From Ascaphus truei (Eukaryota; Chordata; Amphibia; Anura; Ascaphidae), in NCBI GenBank assembly GCA_036426205.1, contig CM071571.1:109403257-109467256 (forward strand): a DNA stretch of 64,000 nt. The letters are read 5' to 3'. Within the stretch, counting starts at the first letter, position 1. Each line of letters starts with the position of its first letter. Both the position numbers and the translations under genes were made by a program. Shown in pieces: positions 1 through 10,903 of this stretch. Under the pieces are notes generated by a model that ran no database searches, was not told where the DNA came from, and worked only from the letters and a program-made list of their open reading frames with translations.

Positions 1-139
1 GGGCTTCTTTTAAAACCTGTTTGCACCAGCAGCTTGCAATGTGTTTATTTCCAGCCAATCAGCTTTCAGAACAGCTCTGAGACAGGGCAGGGGATTGGTC
101 AGTAAGCAGCAGGCAGTGACTCCTCACCCTCCCTCTCTG

Positions 140-517
140 AACAGAGGAGAGAGAGAGAGACTGTGTGAGACTGTGTGAGACTGTGTGAGACTGAGTGAGA
201 CTGTGTGAGACTGTGTGAGACTGAGTGAGACTGTGTGAGACTGTGTGAGACTGAGTGAGACTGAGTGAGACTGTGTGAGAGAGAGAGACTGTGTGAGAGA
301 GAGAGACTGTGTGAGAGAGAGAGACTGTGAGAGAGAGAGAGACTGTGAGAGAGAGACTGTGTGAGAGAGAGAGAGAGACTGTGTGTGAGAGAGAGACTGT
401 GTGTGAGAGAGAGACTGTGTGTGAGAGAGAGACTGTGTGTGAGAGAGAGACTTTGTGAGAGAGAGAGAGAGAGAGAGAGACTGTGAGAGAGAGAGAGACT
501 GTGTGCGAGAGAGAGAC

Positions 518-555
<38 letters not shown>

Positions 556-650
556 TGTGTGAGAGACTGAGACTGTGTGAGAGACTGAGACTGTGTGAGA
601 GACTGAGACTGTGTGAGAGACTGAGACTGTGTGAGAGACTGAGACTGCAA
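140..650. repeat. GA-rich minisatellite, 10- and 20-bp units
   Basis: The 10-bp unit CTGTGTGAGA and its variant with GAGTGAGA repeat from about 160 to 280. The array then passes through GA/CTGTGTG mixtures and ends as a cleaner 20-bp unit (GAGACTGAGACTGTGTGAGA) from about 561 to 645. The long frames reading through it on both strands are Ser/Leu/His or Arg/Glu repeats from simple sequence, not genes. Confidence 0.92.
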
Positions 651-920
651 AGTAAGTGGCTATCTGCAGTTTGTTTGTGGCTGCTGTTTCTCTGTGTGTG
701 TAAAGGTGCTGTGCTGTGTGTAGAGTGTGTAGAGCTGCAGTGTGTGTGTGTGTGTGTATACACAGAGGGGGCGGCAGTATGTGGATATAGATAGCTGCAG
801 TGTAAGCGTGTATAGAGGTGCTTTAATTTATTTACCATTTTATTTTAATTAAAAAAATCTATATAACTATACAAAAGAGTCTATTGTTTATGAAAAAAAC
901 CTACATTCAGCCTATAATAG

Positions 921-1059
921 TAATAATCCCCCCAGAATAGGGCATTACTGGCCAATAATGCCCTGGCTGGTTTAAAGTCCTTCGGCTTCACCTCAGGCTT
1001 TCAACTCTTCCAGCCAGGGCATTAGTGGCCAGTAATGTCCTATTCTTAGTGGATTATTA
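921..1059. repeat. Inverted repeat, about 50-bp arms (MITE-like)
   Basis: The arm at 921-970 is the near-complete reverse complement of 1010-1059, with about 39 bp between them. Both outer ends carry TAATAATCC/GGATTATTA. The shape is that of a short palindromic transposon. I could not identify its superfamily. Confidence 0.75.
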
Positions 1060-1893
1060 CTTAAATATACAATTGACATATACATTGACCCCATACAGCA
1101 TTCAACAACATTTAGTTTCATGCGCCAGGTATATTTCTATTTTTGTATTTTTAATTTGTTTTTGGCCATTATTTGAGATAATACCCATATTAGATCACCA
1201 GGCTGCTTTTTGTGCACTGCACTTAGTATTAGGTCTAGCGCTTGTTTTAGTACCACTTGCTTTGTAACATTTAGTTTCTAACTAATTGTCTGATAAGAGC
1301 TGAGTTTTAAAGTCAGTTTTCAGAAAATCGCAATGACATACATTTTAAGGTCTGCCCACCATAATTGTTGTTTGTAAAGTATTTTTCTTAAATTGAAAAC
1401 TGCAATAATATTTCTAATTTTAGTGTGTGATCTGAATGAAAAGGCGACAGTAAAAGCAAATTGAACGACACCTTAACGTAAACCATAACTGCTGAAAACA
1501 CAGGATACCAGTCGGTGACAGCGTTCTTGTGTTTATTCTGCACATTCCTAAGATGTCACGTTTTGTTTAAACATCTTAAATGCCACCATTAACTGAACAC
1601 ATCAGTGAAGTGGCATTTAGGTGGCATTTTGGTAGAATGAAGACAGCACAAGCAATGAAAGGTGACAGTAATATTGATACTCTTGGCATTGCTAATTGTG
1701 TTCCTGTAAAAGCACACCAGTTCTGTCTGGCACAGGTTCTACTCTCCTACATGGTGGGAAATGTGTAATGCAGCAGGCTGAAGCTTTAGGAAATACCTGG
1801 TAAAAAGGATTAGAACCTAAAACTGAACGTAACATCCGATCCAGCACTGAAGTAATTGAACAGGACACAATAAAAGTAATTTGTCTCTTTCAG

Positions 1894-2017
1894 AATTTTG
1901 ACCATGCGTGTATCCAGTCAATTACACTTGTGTTTGATGAGGATATGAATAAGCAAGTGACGGTGCTCAGAGGAGGAGAAGTCCAAATTGGCCCTAACCA
2001 AGGTCTTACCCTTAATG
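1894..2017 (+). CDS. OTOGL: Otogelin-like exon A: VWD domain, second half
   Basis: The exon is 124 bp, enters in phase 0 and leaves in phase 1. The acceptor is CAG (1891-1893) after a pyrimidine-rich stretch and the donor is GTAAGT (2018). It reads 41 codons beginning NFDHACIQSITLVFDE, with a core NKQVTVLRGGEVQIG. This is the beta-rich middle of a von Willebrand factor type D (VWD) domain. The GDPHY-type start of that domain must be in an exon upstream of the window. Its frame continues exactly into exon B. Confidence 0.85.
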
Positions 2018-2239
2018 GTAAGTGATTTATGAAAAAAGATGAGAGGTTAATTACGTGAGTGATGACAGAATGGTGCTATCATTACCAATTGTAATCATAG
2101 CAACTAAATCGTTGGCACACTCCTACAGTTCCCATAAAAGTAAGCAGATGGCAAAAGTAAAACCTTCCTATGTCTTATGATCATGTAATGAATTTATTTG
2201 TAAGAACCACAAACATTTAAAGCAGGAAAACGTGTGAAA

Positions 2240-3182
2240 TCTTATATGTTTTTTATTAAAATGAATCAGTTCTTTATTATTAGATAATAGTGACTTTTAC
2301 AAAAAAAAGTATTCAACTCTTGATGCAATTTTAATGAGTTTTAAAGCATCCTTTGATTTCTATAGCAGATTTTACCCATCTCCCAATCAGTGCAAGATAT
2401 TTGTAACACTTTGCTGTTGGATAATGTTACCTTAGGCTACGGCCACAGTGTCGGCTGCTGTACGCACGCCTGTAAACCGCGATCTCCGGTCTGTGGCTGA
2501 GCTGCAGAAGATTGTGACGGGGCCGTGGCGGGGCGCAGCCATGACCTCACCTGGCTGGTTTGTCCTCATTGGCTGACCCGCTGGGGGGGCGTGGCCAGCA
2601 CTTGGTCGCCAGCTCTAATGAAAATGTTCTTGTCTTCAGAAAATGTTGTTGAGCCACACAGAGGCAAATTGTGCGCCAAGGCAGCTAGTGGGCCCGACCC
2701 CATTGAGGGGCGATTCTTGTTCCTGCAGCGCACGCCATAGTGCGCGCTGCAGCATGTACTGGGGACATAGCCTAAGTAATATCAGGATAAATTGTAGCTG
2801 CTGAGCTACAGTAACTGGAGCAGCCATTATGTTGGGCACACAATCAGAATTTTTACAGGTTACATATAAAAATAATAAAAAAAGGGGGGGAGGGAGGTGA
2901 AGTATTGCTGCCTGAACGCAGGCTGTACTGAAAAGCTGCATAATACAGCAGACATAAGCTTATGTTAAATGGATATGAAGTAAAGTGTGACACACTATGC
3001 TCATTTGCATGTCATTACCCAGAATCCCTGTTTCATTATCTATAATGGGGAAAGACAGGGTTGCAGACTTTTCTGAGACATGCAAATGCACCACAAGTGG
3101 CATTTTTATTTGCTAAAAACAGTTCTGATGTCATAATAGAAAGTTCCTGAAAACATAGAATATACAGTAGAATAATTTTCAT
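2240..3182. repeat. Dispersed repeat, copy 1 of 3 (others at 21270 and 48140)
   Basis: The sequence aligns by eye to 21270-22594 and, in part, to 48140-48372. Shared landmarks are the ATTAGATAATA site, a run ending GAGTTTTAAAGCATCC, GGATAATGTTACCTTA, and a 3' part with GCTCATTTGCATGTCATT. This copy carries a private insertion at 2435-2772 that copy 2 lacks. Copy 2 carries its own insertion at ATTAGATAATA that this copy lacks. Confidence 0.8.
2435..2772. mobile_element. Non-autonomous DNA transposon, possibly PIF/Harbinger-type
   Basis: The ends GGCTACGGCC and its imperfect inverse at 2757-2772 (GGGGACATAGCC) form short terminal inverted repeats. The flanks are TTA and TAA, which fits a 3-bp TWA target with one change. 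The paralogous repeat at 21790-21810 reads straight through CCTTAGTAAT with no insert, so it acts as an empty site. The body is GC-rich (about 338 bp) with no coding frame. PIF/Harbinger is inferred from the 3-bp target only. Confidence 0.6.
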
Positions 3183-3455
3183 TTTGTCAGATTATACATT
3201 GTCACATGCTTTACATAAAAAAAGAAAAACAAGTTGGAAAGTAGTATTGCTGCTTTAATTAAAGTTGTTTCTAAGAATTAGCCATAAGAATGACGAACAG
3301 GCAGTAGCATTGTGAAGGTAAATGTTAATGTACAGATAATATTTAAATGAGACAAAACTAACATCTATTCTGTTAGACATTATTCAGGCAAGAGTTATTT
3401 TAGATAGTAGGGATGAAAGTAGTTTAATCTCCATGTGTCCTTTTTTGTTGTTTAG

Positions 3456-3633
3456 GGGACATTGAAATTCGGAATTTGTCATCTATGTTTGTGCAAGTGA
3501 AGACAACATTTGGAATAAGGATTCAGTTTTCTAAGGCTGGGGACAGGCTCTACATTCAGGCCAGCAGTTCATGGAAGAGAAGAATGCGGGGCCTCTGTGG
3601 GACATTTAATGGCAACCTAAGAGATGACTTTCT
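3456..3633 (+). CDS. OTOGL: Otogelin-like exon B: end of VWD domain
   Basis: The exon is 178 bp, phase 1 in and phase 2 out. The acceptor is TTTAG (3451-3455) and the donor is GTAAGC (3634). It encodes GDIEIRNLSSMFVQV to the signature GLCGTFNGNLRDDF. The CGxFNGNxxDDF segment is the closing calcium-binding loop typical of VWD domains. An N-glycosylation sequon (NLS) is present. The final split Leu codon is completed by exon C. Confidence 0.9.
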
Positions 3634-4252
3634 GTAAGCCTGATTTATATATTCAGAATTTCAATGCCATAAAATAAAGGAGTCAGTGATAGAGAAAGGA
3701 CAGCCACATTTATTAAAGCTATTTTTTAATGTATGATTTTGTTCTTCTATTTTGCTATGCAAGAAAAGTAGTCCACATCAGAGGTGCATCAATTACATTA
3801 TGTAACGGATGCTATGTCAGGAAGTGCTTTCCAAAATTTGAATGGCTAGAGTTTTGCTATTTCATTTTATTTTGTGTTGATTCATTTCATTACAGCAGTG
3901 CATTTTCCTTCTAATGTATTATTTATTCATGTCAAAGTCTATTAATCATATGTATTCCTATCAGGAAAGTTTGTCTTAAAGGTGAATAGTGACAGACTCC
4001 AACAGTAAATGACGTGGTCAAAGAGTGAGAGTAAGAAAAAGTAGGCCAGAGTAATTAAATTTGGACTGCGCCAATTGCTTTCAAGGTGAGGAGAGGACGA
4101 TGGAGCTCCATCTTCTTGTAATTTATGATGCTCAACTACAGGAAAAGTAGGATCGGCGCGCTCTGAGCCTGGCGACCGCTCAAAATAATGGAATTGTTGG
4201 GGGGGGGGGGGGGGGGGGGGTACAGCCTCAAATGCTCAGCGATGGTCCATGT
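3634..4252. other. Intron; G22 homopolymer at 4199-4220
   Basis: Apart from the uninterrupted G tract at 4199-4220 I see no feature. The tract length is unreliable because homopolymers are error-prone in long reads. Confidence 0.6.
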
Positions 4253-5082
4253 CTATGTCTCATCAACTAACTCATGCCTACTAACAACGTGCCTATAGTA
4301 TACACATTGCACCCTCACAGAATGCCACTCGAAAGGATAAAATACACGTTCTGTGGCACCGAACTTTTTCCCACTCTGAAGCCTACTAGATCTCACTCTC
4401 CCTCTCTTGTCCCATTGTCTCTGGTGTGTAGAGGAATGTGGGGAAGATTGAGGAGGTTCAACAAGCAGGGAGATGGGTGAAGAGGCAACAAAGTCACTTC
4501 CCACAGAAGGGGCGAACCCATCTGGGCCGGGTGTGCCTTCGAGGAGAAAGAATGGATGACCACCTCGTTTGCAGGGTGGTGGGGGTGGCTCTTCTATAAT
4601 CACCCTGAGCAGGATCACCATGTCTGCAAACAGAGGAAGACGCAGAGGTTCGCCTTCCCCATTTCTCCCAAAGGTCATGGTGATTGCTCTTCAAATGTTT
4701 CTGCAGAGCAGTCGTCCCCAGGCAGCATAGACTCCTGTGCCGATGCATCACAAAGGTCATAGTGTATCACCACGTAGTCATACACCATCCCATGTTGTGG
4801 TAATTAAAAAAATTCCTCCACCTAGGAGGTGGTTCTCCTGTGTGCACAACAGTGTCCCTGTGATGCCTGAGGGCTAAGGGAGGAGGCTACAATACCATGG
4901 AAACCAACGTGGGGCATACCGCCATGAAGTATTTGAGAAGCACATCTGCGTTCCTCGACCTCGCCTTCTCCAAGGCGCTCCTCACTAATATCATCAGAAG
5001 ATCCACCATCGCCACCACAACCACCAATGATGACCCTCTCCAACTTTGACTGACACACCCCCTGACTCAGACTGGATTTCAA
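4253..5082 (-). pseudogene. hAT transposase N-terminal remnant with BED-type zinc finger
   Basis: On the minus strand, 4760 downward reads TTALQKHLKSNHHDLWEKW, the C-terminal half of a BED zinc finger (Thr-rich lead, then H-x5-H spacing, then a Trp). BED fingers sit at the N-terminus of hAT-family transposases. The Cys pair expected just upstream (DLCDAS) is in a different frame, so the finger is split by a frameshift. Pro/Ser-rich frames follow to 4253, and an acidic Gly-rich frame (5082-4822) precedes it. No RNaseH-like catalytic region was found nearby. It is a dead fossil. Confidence 0.55.
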
Positions 5083-6045
5083 CAGTCACAACCTCCTTAG
5101 GCTACAATTCAATTGCTGGGGTTTTGTGTGTTTTGTTACAATTCAACCCTGACCTGCATGCTGCTGCATTTCCGGCTCACACACTTGTCAAACAACAGAT
5201 GGACTTGGGCACAAGAAGCATCAACAATCTAAATCACTACACTGACAGAATCACCTGAGGTCAGTGACAGAAGAAATAGCTGCTGACAAAGTTGGACCTG
5301 TCCTGAATGCATATACCTGATCCCTCTTTCCAATCTCATTTTTAATACTCAATAAAAGGGTTTTAGATTTAAATAAATATTACACATGCTCACACAGTGA
5401 GTGCATTCTGTAGGGTACTTCTTTTCTCTCCATTGTTCTACGTTCAAAGGCTGGGATGCGACTGACCATCAAGGTATCAGCCAAGGGCACGCTGCAGCAC
5501 ATGCCCCAGGGGGATATGACTTGCAAGACAGCATCCCCCACGATGGGACTACAGCGTGTGCTCCAATACTATGTGCTAGATCCGCAAGTGGGATAGGATG
5601 CTCAACCTGGGATATGTCTTGAAAGATAGCACCCTTACATTGGGACTATCCGCTTGCAGTTGGGGAGGATTATAGTGCCTGTGGAGTATGCCAGCCGGTG
5701 TGGGCGCTTGAAAATGGCCCCCTCCCAAGATGGAACTTGTCGCAGGCACTGAGGAGGAGAGTTCAGGGTCCCTGAGTAGGATCCTGGAGTCTGACCGCAG
5801 TTCCCGCCGAACACCAGAGGGAGCGTGTGGTGAGTTGCACGCTCATAATTGCAAAATATCTGGGATTGGCGCCAAAGTCTGTAGCCACGCCCCTCTATTC
5901 TGACTGGGACTCCTGATTTTACCAGAGGGAGGAGTCGAAGAGCCAAAAGCTCAGTGTGGGTTGTGACCGGATGTGAAGCCTGCCAAAGCCCAGATGCACA
6001 TGTTGCTCAGTGCAGAGAGACTTACACCTAAACTGTTCTACCATC

Positions 6046-8207
6046 ATGGATAAGCTCCCCTTCCAGCTATGTGTGCTGCCCCGAGGCAACCTAATGCTGC
6101 GGGACAAGGAAGAGAAGTTCCTGCACTATGTCTGCCAGATTTGCGGTTGTCCGGGAGGCGAGATAGGAGATGATGCCCGTTGCCTACGATGCGATGTAGC
6201 CTGTAATTAACCATGGCTGCCGGGCTATGATGGGCCTACATCGGCCTTATCCTTGGCGGAGGTGCGGCGTCGGCTCCAATTGATCCGTAAGCTCCAACGA
6301 GTGGCAGAGAATTCCTCTGCGGATGCAGAGATGGACTACCTGACAATCCTGTCCGATCTCTTCCACTTCGTCCGCAATGCTCCCAGCATCGTCCTGAGTG
6401 GGGAATACTACAACCCCAGCCCGGACTCAGGAGTGGAGTCCCTGGTCACTCACCACCCGCAAAAGAGCGTTGTTGCCAGCCTGGCGGAGCCACGAGAATC
6501 TAAGGAGGACTAACCTGTTTCCACAATGGCTGGTGTGAGAGGCCCGAGTCCTTCTCGCACACCCTGGTGGAGTCGTTGCCCAGCTGTGCCCAGCCAAAAG
6601 AGCTGGACGCTCTCCACTCTGCATTCTGTGATCGATCTCCAGCATTAGATGACCCCGACGGCAACTCCAGCATCCAGACGGACGATCGGAGAGGGTGCGA
6701 CCATCATTGAGGTGCCGGATGGTGCCCCCATCGCTCCCGATATGATGACCGTCTCCGCGGATCCAGCGCCTGATAACTACCCCAAAGTAGTGATCCAGGA
6801 TATCGATCCGGCTTGGGAGGCAGGGCACGCAAACGTCCACCGCATCCTACAACAGCACCAGAAGATGCAGCAGGCCCGAGTGCGCATGGAAGCCTACTTG
6901 GCTGCTGCTGAGGAGCGTGTGGAGGAATACCTATGACGCGAATGGGCCTGTAAGCGTGTTTCCGCATTGCAGACCGATGTCGAGGTGTCCCCGATCAGAG
7001 TACCGGTCGGTACTACTTTTGTTGCTGCTTCTACAACTCCTCTGGCGCTGCCAGTGGGTGATATTTCTGCTGAGGACGTCATTCATCGGGATCTTCCGAG
7101 AGACCCTCCTGCTCAACGCCCTAGTGAGTACTTCTGCAGTACAACCTATGGCGTTGTGGTGCCGGAAGCAAGACCCATCACTGGTTAAGGCCAGTACTGA
7201 GGCCATGGCCCCGAGAGTACCGGACCTGAACTGTCCAATGTGCAAAGCAGCTCGAGGGCATGGACAATGGTCTGCTTTCATTCGAAGCTATGCTTGGATA
7301 GAAGCTGTGTGTGATCCGCCCGAACTGTCCTATTTTACTGCTGACAGGGTTGGGGCTCAAGACACTGTTCTTTCTCCGAGTACGGTGGTGGCTGATGTTA
7401 CGTCAGTCATAAAGAAGGATGTGCCATCCCAATCCCCTACTGCATGTTCTACGGTCCCTACCACCTGCCCAGAGACCTCTGGCCTAGATGACAACTATCA
7501 TCCCCTCGGCCACGATCACCTACCATGCCTATAGCACCAAAGTGTAATGTTGGAAAAGTATATAATATGTATGTTTCTGACGCTTCTAATGATGTGTACC
7601 GGTTGTGGGATCCTATGTTCAGGGGTTATATACCACATTTAAACAGGGCGTGCTTTGTCCTGGAAAGGGGCGATCAGATAAATCACTGGTGGGAGAATGG
7701 CAAGTTTACTCCAGAGCAGGAGGCGGTGATAATTAGAAAACGTAACCAATGTATGGACCAGGGATTACTTGCACAACCAGAGAAGGGGGATGATTTCTAT
7801 GCTTCCCCCTGGGATGGTCCACTATTCTGGGTATTGCTAGGTAGGTCATTTGGGCAGAATCTCATGAAGGGTAGCCATGCAGAGAGAGTCCTAGTTCAGC
7901 GTTTTAGGCGTTCTCAAGGGATTACCCTTATCTCCCCGAAGAGCTCATGGGAACTGCAGAAGCTTATAGGGATGAGTGGGTAAGGGCGGCAGTGATAGAA
8001 TACATGGCTCCTAAATATAACACTACAGCTGTATTTAGGGAAGGTCACGCTGAGTATTTGGTTAAGGTCTGGCAGGTGGGATGCAATATTCATCTGGACC
8101 GAGTTGAGTATGTTAGTGAGTATGGCAAGAAGAAGTGCTACTCAGTGACAGTGCCTAATAAGGAGGGTAAGCTTGTCCGGATGCCAGACCCTGATCATTA
8201 CTATTGA
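6046..8207 (+). pseudogene. Degenerate ORF of unknown function in the LTR element (about 720 codons)
   Basis: I do not recognise this protein. It starts at the ATG at 6046 (MDKLPFQLCVLPRG) and has two CxxC-type pairs early (CQICGC, CLRCDVAC). An in-frame TAA (6208-6210) interrupts it, and it then runs on as PWLPGYDGPTSALSL. Coding-like sequence continues by switching frames: 6516-6700 in frame 3, then frame 1 to about 7188 with a TGA at 6934 that looks like a decayed CGA. From about 7189 it is in frame 2, with another Cys pair (NCPMCKAARGHGQW). From 7525 it is in frame 1 (Trp/Arg-rich, INHWWENGKFTPEQEA). From about 7947 it is in frame 3, ending MPDPDHYY before a stop. The switches and stops show neutral decay. 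It could be a gag-like or accessory protein. Confidence 0.55.
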
Positions 8208-8430
8208 TACGGCAGGGGCAGTACTGCATATTGAGAAGAGAGGTATTTACAGCAGGAAATGTACTGCAACCGGGCGAAAGGTTCTCTTGACTAAGAGGAA
8301 CCAGTTATTCCGCAATTGTATTGTATAGTATTTTATGTGTTTTATAATTCTGTGGGCCGGCACAATTATTGATGGTGCATAATTATGTTCCTCATGCGGA
8401 GTCGAAAGGAGGATTTTACCAGAGGGAGGA

Positions 8431-9121
8431 TGTAGCCCTTGGCTATGGCCTTCCACTGGCCTCAACTCTATAAGTCCTGATAGGAACAGTCAGTGTTGGG
8501 ATTAAACTCCTGCATAGGGCCTAGCCTGCAGTTGCAGCCTGGATGGGTACTATGTTGCTTTATCCAGGGGCAGGTGTAAACCGGCAGTTGAAGTGTCATA
8601 CCTAGGGAGGTTACTGACTGGGTCACATGTATATGGTGTGATGCCTGTCAAGTACCTGGACCTGCCCTGTTATGGGGCGGGGTTACAAGCCCTACCCCCA
8701 GGTATAAAAGCTGACACCACCAAATTGAGGGGTGCTATGGGCTATGATTAGCTGTGTATGGTATGGTGTGATACCCTTTTCCCTGCAAGAGGGTAAAGGA
8801 GATTAGGAGGGACTCTTGGGGCCTCAAACCTCTGGGGTCTGCTCCAGAGAATGGAGATGATGCCATGCTGTCTGCACAATAAACCTGCTGTTGATCAACT
8901 ATGATATGTGGTTATTGGGAAGGACAATTGCCTGTGGGGACCATCCTGCTTTCAGCAGGATCCTCATGGGATGGAGGCGCTGCACTATGAGAAGGAGAAA
9001 TCATGCCCTGTTGCTGCTCCCATACAACAACCGCACAGCAACTCAGACCTCCTGACCAAGCAGGTGAGCTACAGAACAGCACCAGGGAAACACCCATGTA
9101 GTGGCCAGATCTTCCGTGACA
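8431..9121 (+). repeat. Long terminal repeat (3' LTR)
   Basis: This 691-bp segment begins TGTAGCCC right after the polypurine tract and ends TGACA. It contains a TATA-like GTATAAAAG (8702-8709) and a polyadenylation signal AATAAA (8878-8883), in the order expected for U3-R-U5. No partner LTR is in the window, so the right boundary rests on the TG...CA rule only. Confidence 0.6.
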
Positions 9122-10337
9122 GGGGGGAATAGGTGCTACATATATAATATTTACTGAAGTAATAAAATACATTTAGACATAAATACAGTCAAAATATATA
9201 CAAACAATGTATGTACACAGACTCCGTGAGTCACATGGACTAATGTATTTCAAAGATATACAATCTCAGTATTGATAATAGTAAGCTGCTATATGACACT
9301 TGTAGCACTGTTAACAGATACATTATCTGTTAATAAGAAAGCAAATACTTTTTATAAGAAAGCAAATACCATTTGATAACGAGACAAACATTGAAAAATG
9401 ATTGTCCAGTGTGTCTGCTGGATTTTTAAGGACTCAAAGGTGCATGATGTGTGTTACAAGGTCAATATCATAAAACAAATATATAATTCTGTTAGAGCAC
9501 TGACATATAAGGAAATGATGCAGAAATTAAATAAATGGTCACAGAAGAGGGGGGGGGGCAACATTTCAGGGGTAAGAACCCCTTCTGGCCCGTTTCCCAT
9601 GCTATATAAACAAGGTACTTTCCTTAAGTGCTCAACCAAAGGGGCATAGTATTGAAAACAGCCGATTTAGAATATATGAAGTCACCTAGCGTATGTCCTG
9701 GTGTCTCCCTTTTGTGTATATATAGTGTTTGATTAAGGAACTGAGGGGTCCCTTTGTGTTCCCATTGCACTATCCTTGTATTTTGTCTTGCTATTTTTCT
9801 CCACAGTAGTGCTGTCTGCTACACTTGTTAATATAATGTTAGGACATTCACAAAAAGGGAAGGCGAAGTGAAAACGGCGGCAGGTTGAGATACTTTTGGC
9901 CAAATTACTCAATCCCATTTTGAGATTGAATATTCAACTGCGAATTGAATTTTGTCAAAAACACAGCTAAGAATGTGTGTATTGAATTTTGACACATTCT
10001 CCATCTCTAGTGAAGTCTCCTGCTAAATGCAGATGCCGCCAAGTAAATCCCCAGTTTTTTTTCTCCAAATGAAGATCTAAAATTTACTGACAATTTTAGT
10101 TTAAGGGTACACATGGAGAACATATGGTTGCTGATTGCCAGAATCTCCTGCTATTCAATCCACTCTGTTTACTGGCTCCTCCTAAGTGAGGGCAGTGACA
10201 TCATCAGACTGGATTTAAACTTCCTCTTAATCTACTCTACCATGTGATTCTATTCCAGAAAACAAGGAATTTCAGGGAGACTTTCTTCCTCGTAAAAATC
10301 TCATGTTTGTCTAGTTTTCTAGGGTCTCATTAAGGAC
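9122..10337. other. Intron, with a Penelope-like 3' fragment on the minus strand
   Basis: At 9380-9650 the minus strand reads a G-rich hairpin ending in CTGAAATGTTG after AAGGGGTTCTTACCCC. This resembles the decayed hammerhead/stem region seen in other repeats of this window. The rest (9660-10337) is AT-rich intron with no other feature. Confidence 0.35.
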
Positions 10338-10628
10338 TAGGGGCCTCATGCAGTAAGCCCCGATAAAATCTTTTCGGCAAGGGTTGCCGATAGGCCTTTT
10401 TTTGGCGATTTGCCCTCGCAGTATTCAGTAAGGGCCGAATCCATGCCGATCCCTGCCGAATCACTGCGAAAGCAAAACTGCCGATGAGCCTGTGCCGATA
10501 CAGCCTGGCCCCCGATAAGCCTTCCGATAGGCCTTTTCTGCCGATAGATGTTTGCAGCAGAGAGAGACAAGCCGCTCTCTCAGCGCAAACATCGGCAAAA
10601 TAAAAAGTATTTAAAATAAATTTTTACT

Positions 10629-10903
10629 GATAGTGTACATGTGCAGGGGGTCTCCGGAGCTGAACCGCATTGGTTTCAGGTCCGGGGACCCCCTGCTTCC
10701 CAAGATACAGGCCCCTTTATGAGGAGCCGGTATCCCTCTGCATTTAAAGATCACGATCACGTGACCGCGGAATGTAAGCAAAGCAGAGGAATACCAGCAC
10801 TGCATAAAGGGGCCTGTATCTCGGGAAGCAGGGGGTCCCCAGACCTAAAACCAAAGCGGTTCAGCTCCGGAGACCCTCTGCACATCTACACTATCAGTAA
10901 AAC
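10629..10903. repeat. Nested hairpin, about 100-bp arms
   Basis: The segment starting ACTGATAGTGTACATGTGCA (10627) is the inverse of the one ending near 10903. The arms meet around 10720-10800. A second, related hairpin lies at 10985-11270 and shares the blocks CAGGGGGTC and GAGCTGAACCGC. Confidence 0.8.

Larger units (their letters stand above)
1..1893. other. Intron or upstream sequence before the first recognised exon
   Basis: I found no coding exon here. The stretch holds a GA-rich minisatellite (140-650), a GT-rich tail (about 690-760) and an inverted repeat (921-1059). Positions 1060-1893 are AT-rich and show no feature beyond the branch and pyrimidine region ending in CAG at 1891-1893. 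The exon at 1894 opens mid-domain, so the gene continues upstream of the window. Confidence 0.6.
5400..9121 (+). mobile_element. LTR retrotransposon remnant without recognised reverse transcriptase
   Basis: A purine-rich tract (AGAGGGAGGA, 8421-8430) directly precedes a TGTAG...TGACA long terminal repeat at 8431-9121, as in the 3' end of an LTR element. Upstream are a non-coding leader (about 5400-6045) and one long decayed coding region (6046-8207). No matching 5' LTR is visible before 5400, and I see no protease, reverse transcriptase or integrase motifs. The element is therefore truncated, recombined, or a non-autonomous family that carries its own gene. The left boundary is approximate. 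Confidence 0.6.

Noticed and set aside
140..650. CRISPR array or other prokaryotic system
   Set aside because: Contiguous tandem repeats without unique spacers, in a vertebrate intron context.
59..838. Long Ser/Leu/His open frames on the minus strand and Arg/Glu frames on the plus strand
   Set aside because: Translation of the GA minisatellite; open only because simple repeats lack stops.
1580..1768. 62-residue frame as a possible upstream exon
   Set aside because: No Cys pattern of the family, no fitting splice sites or phase to join exon A.
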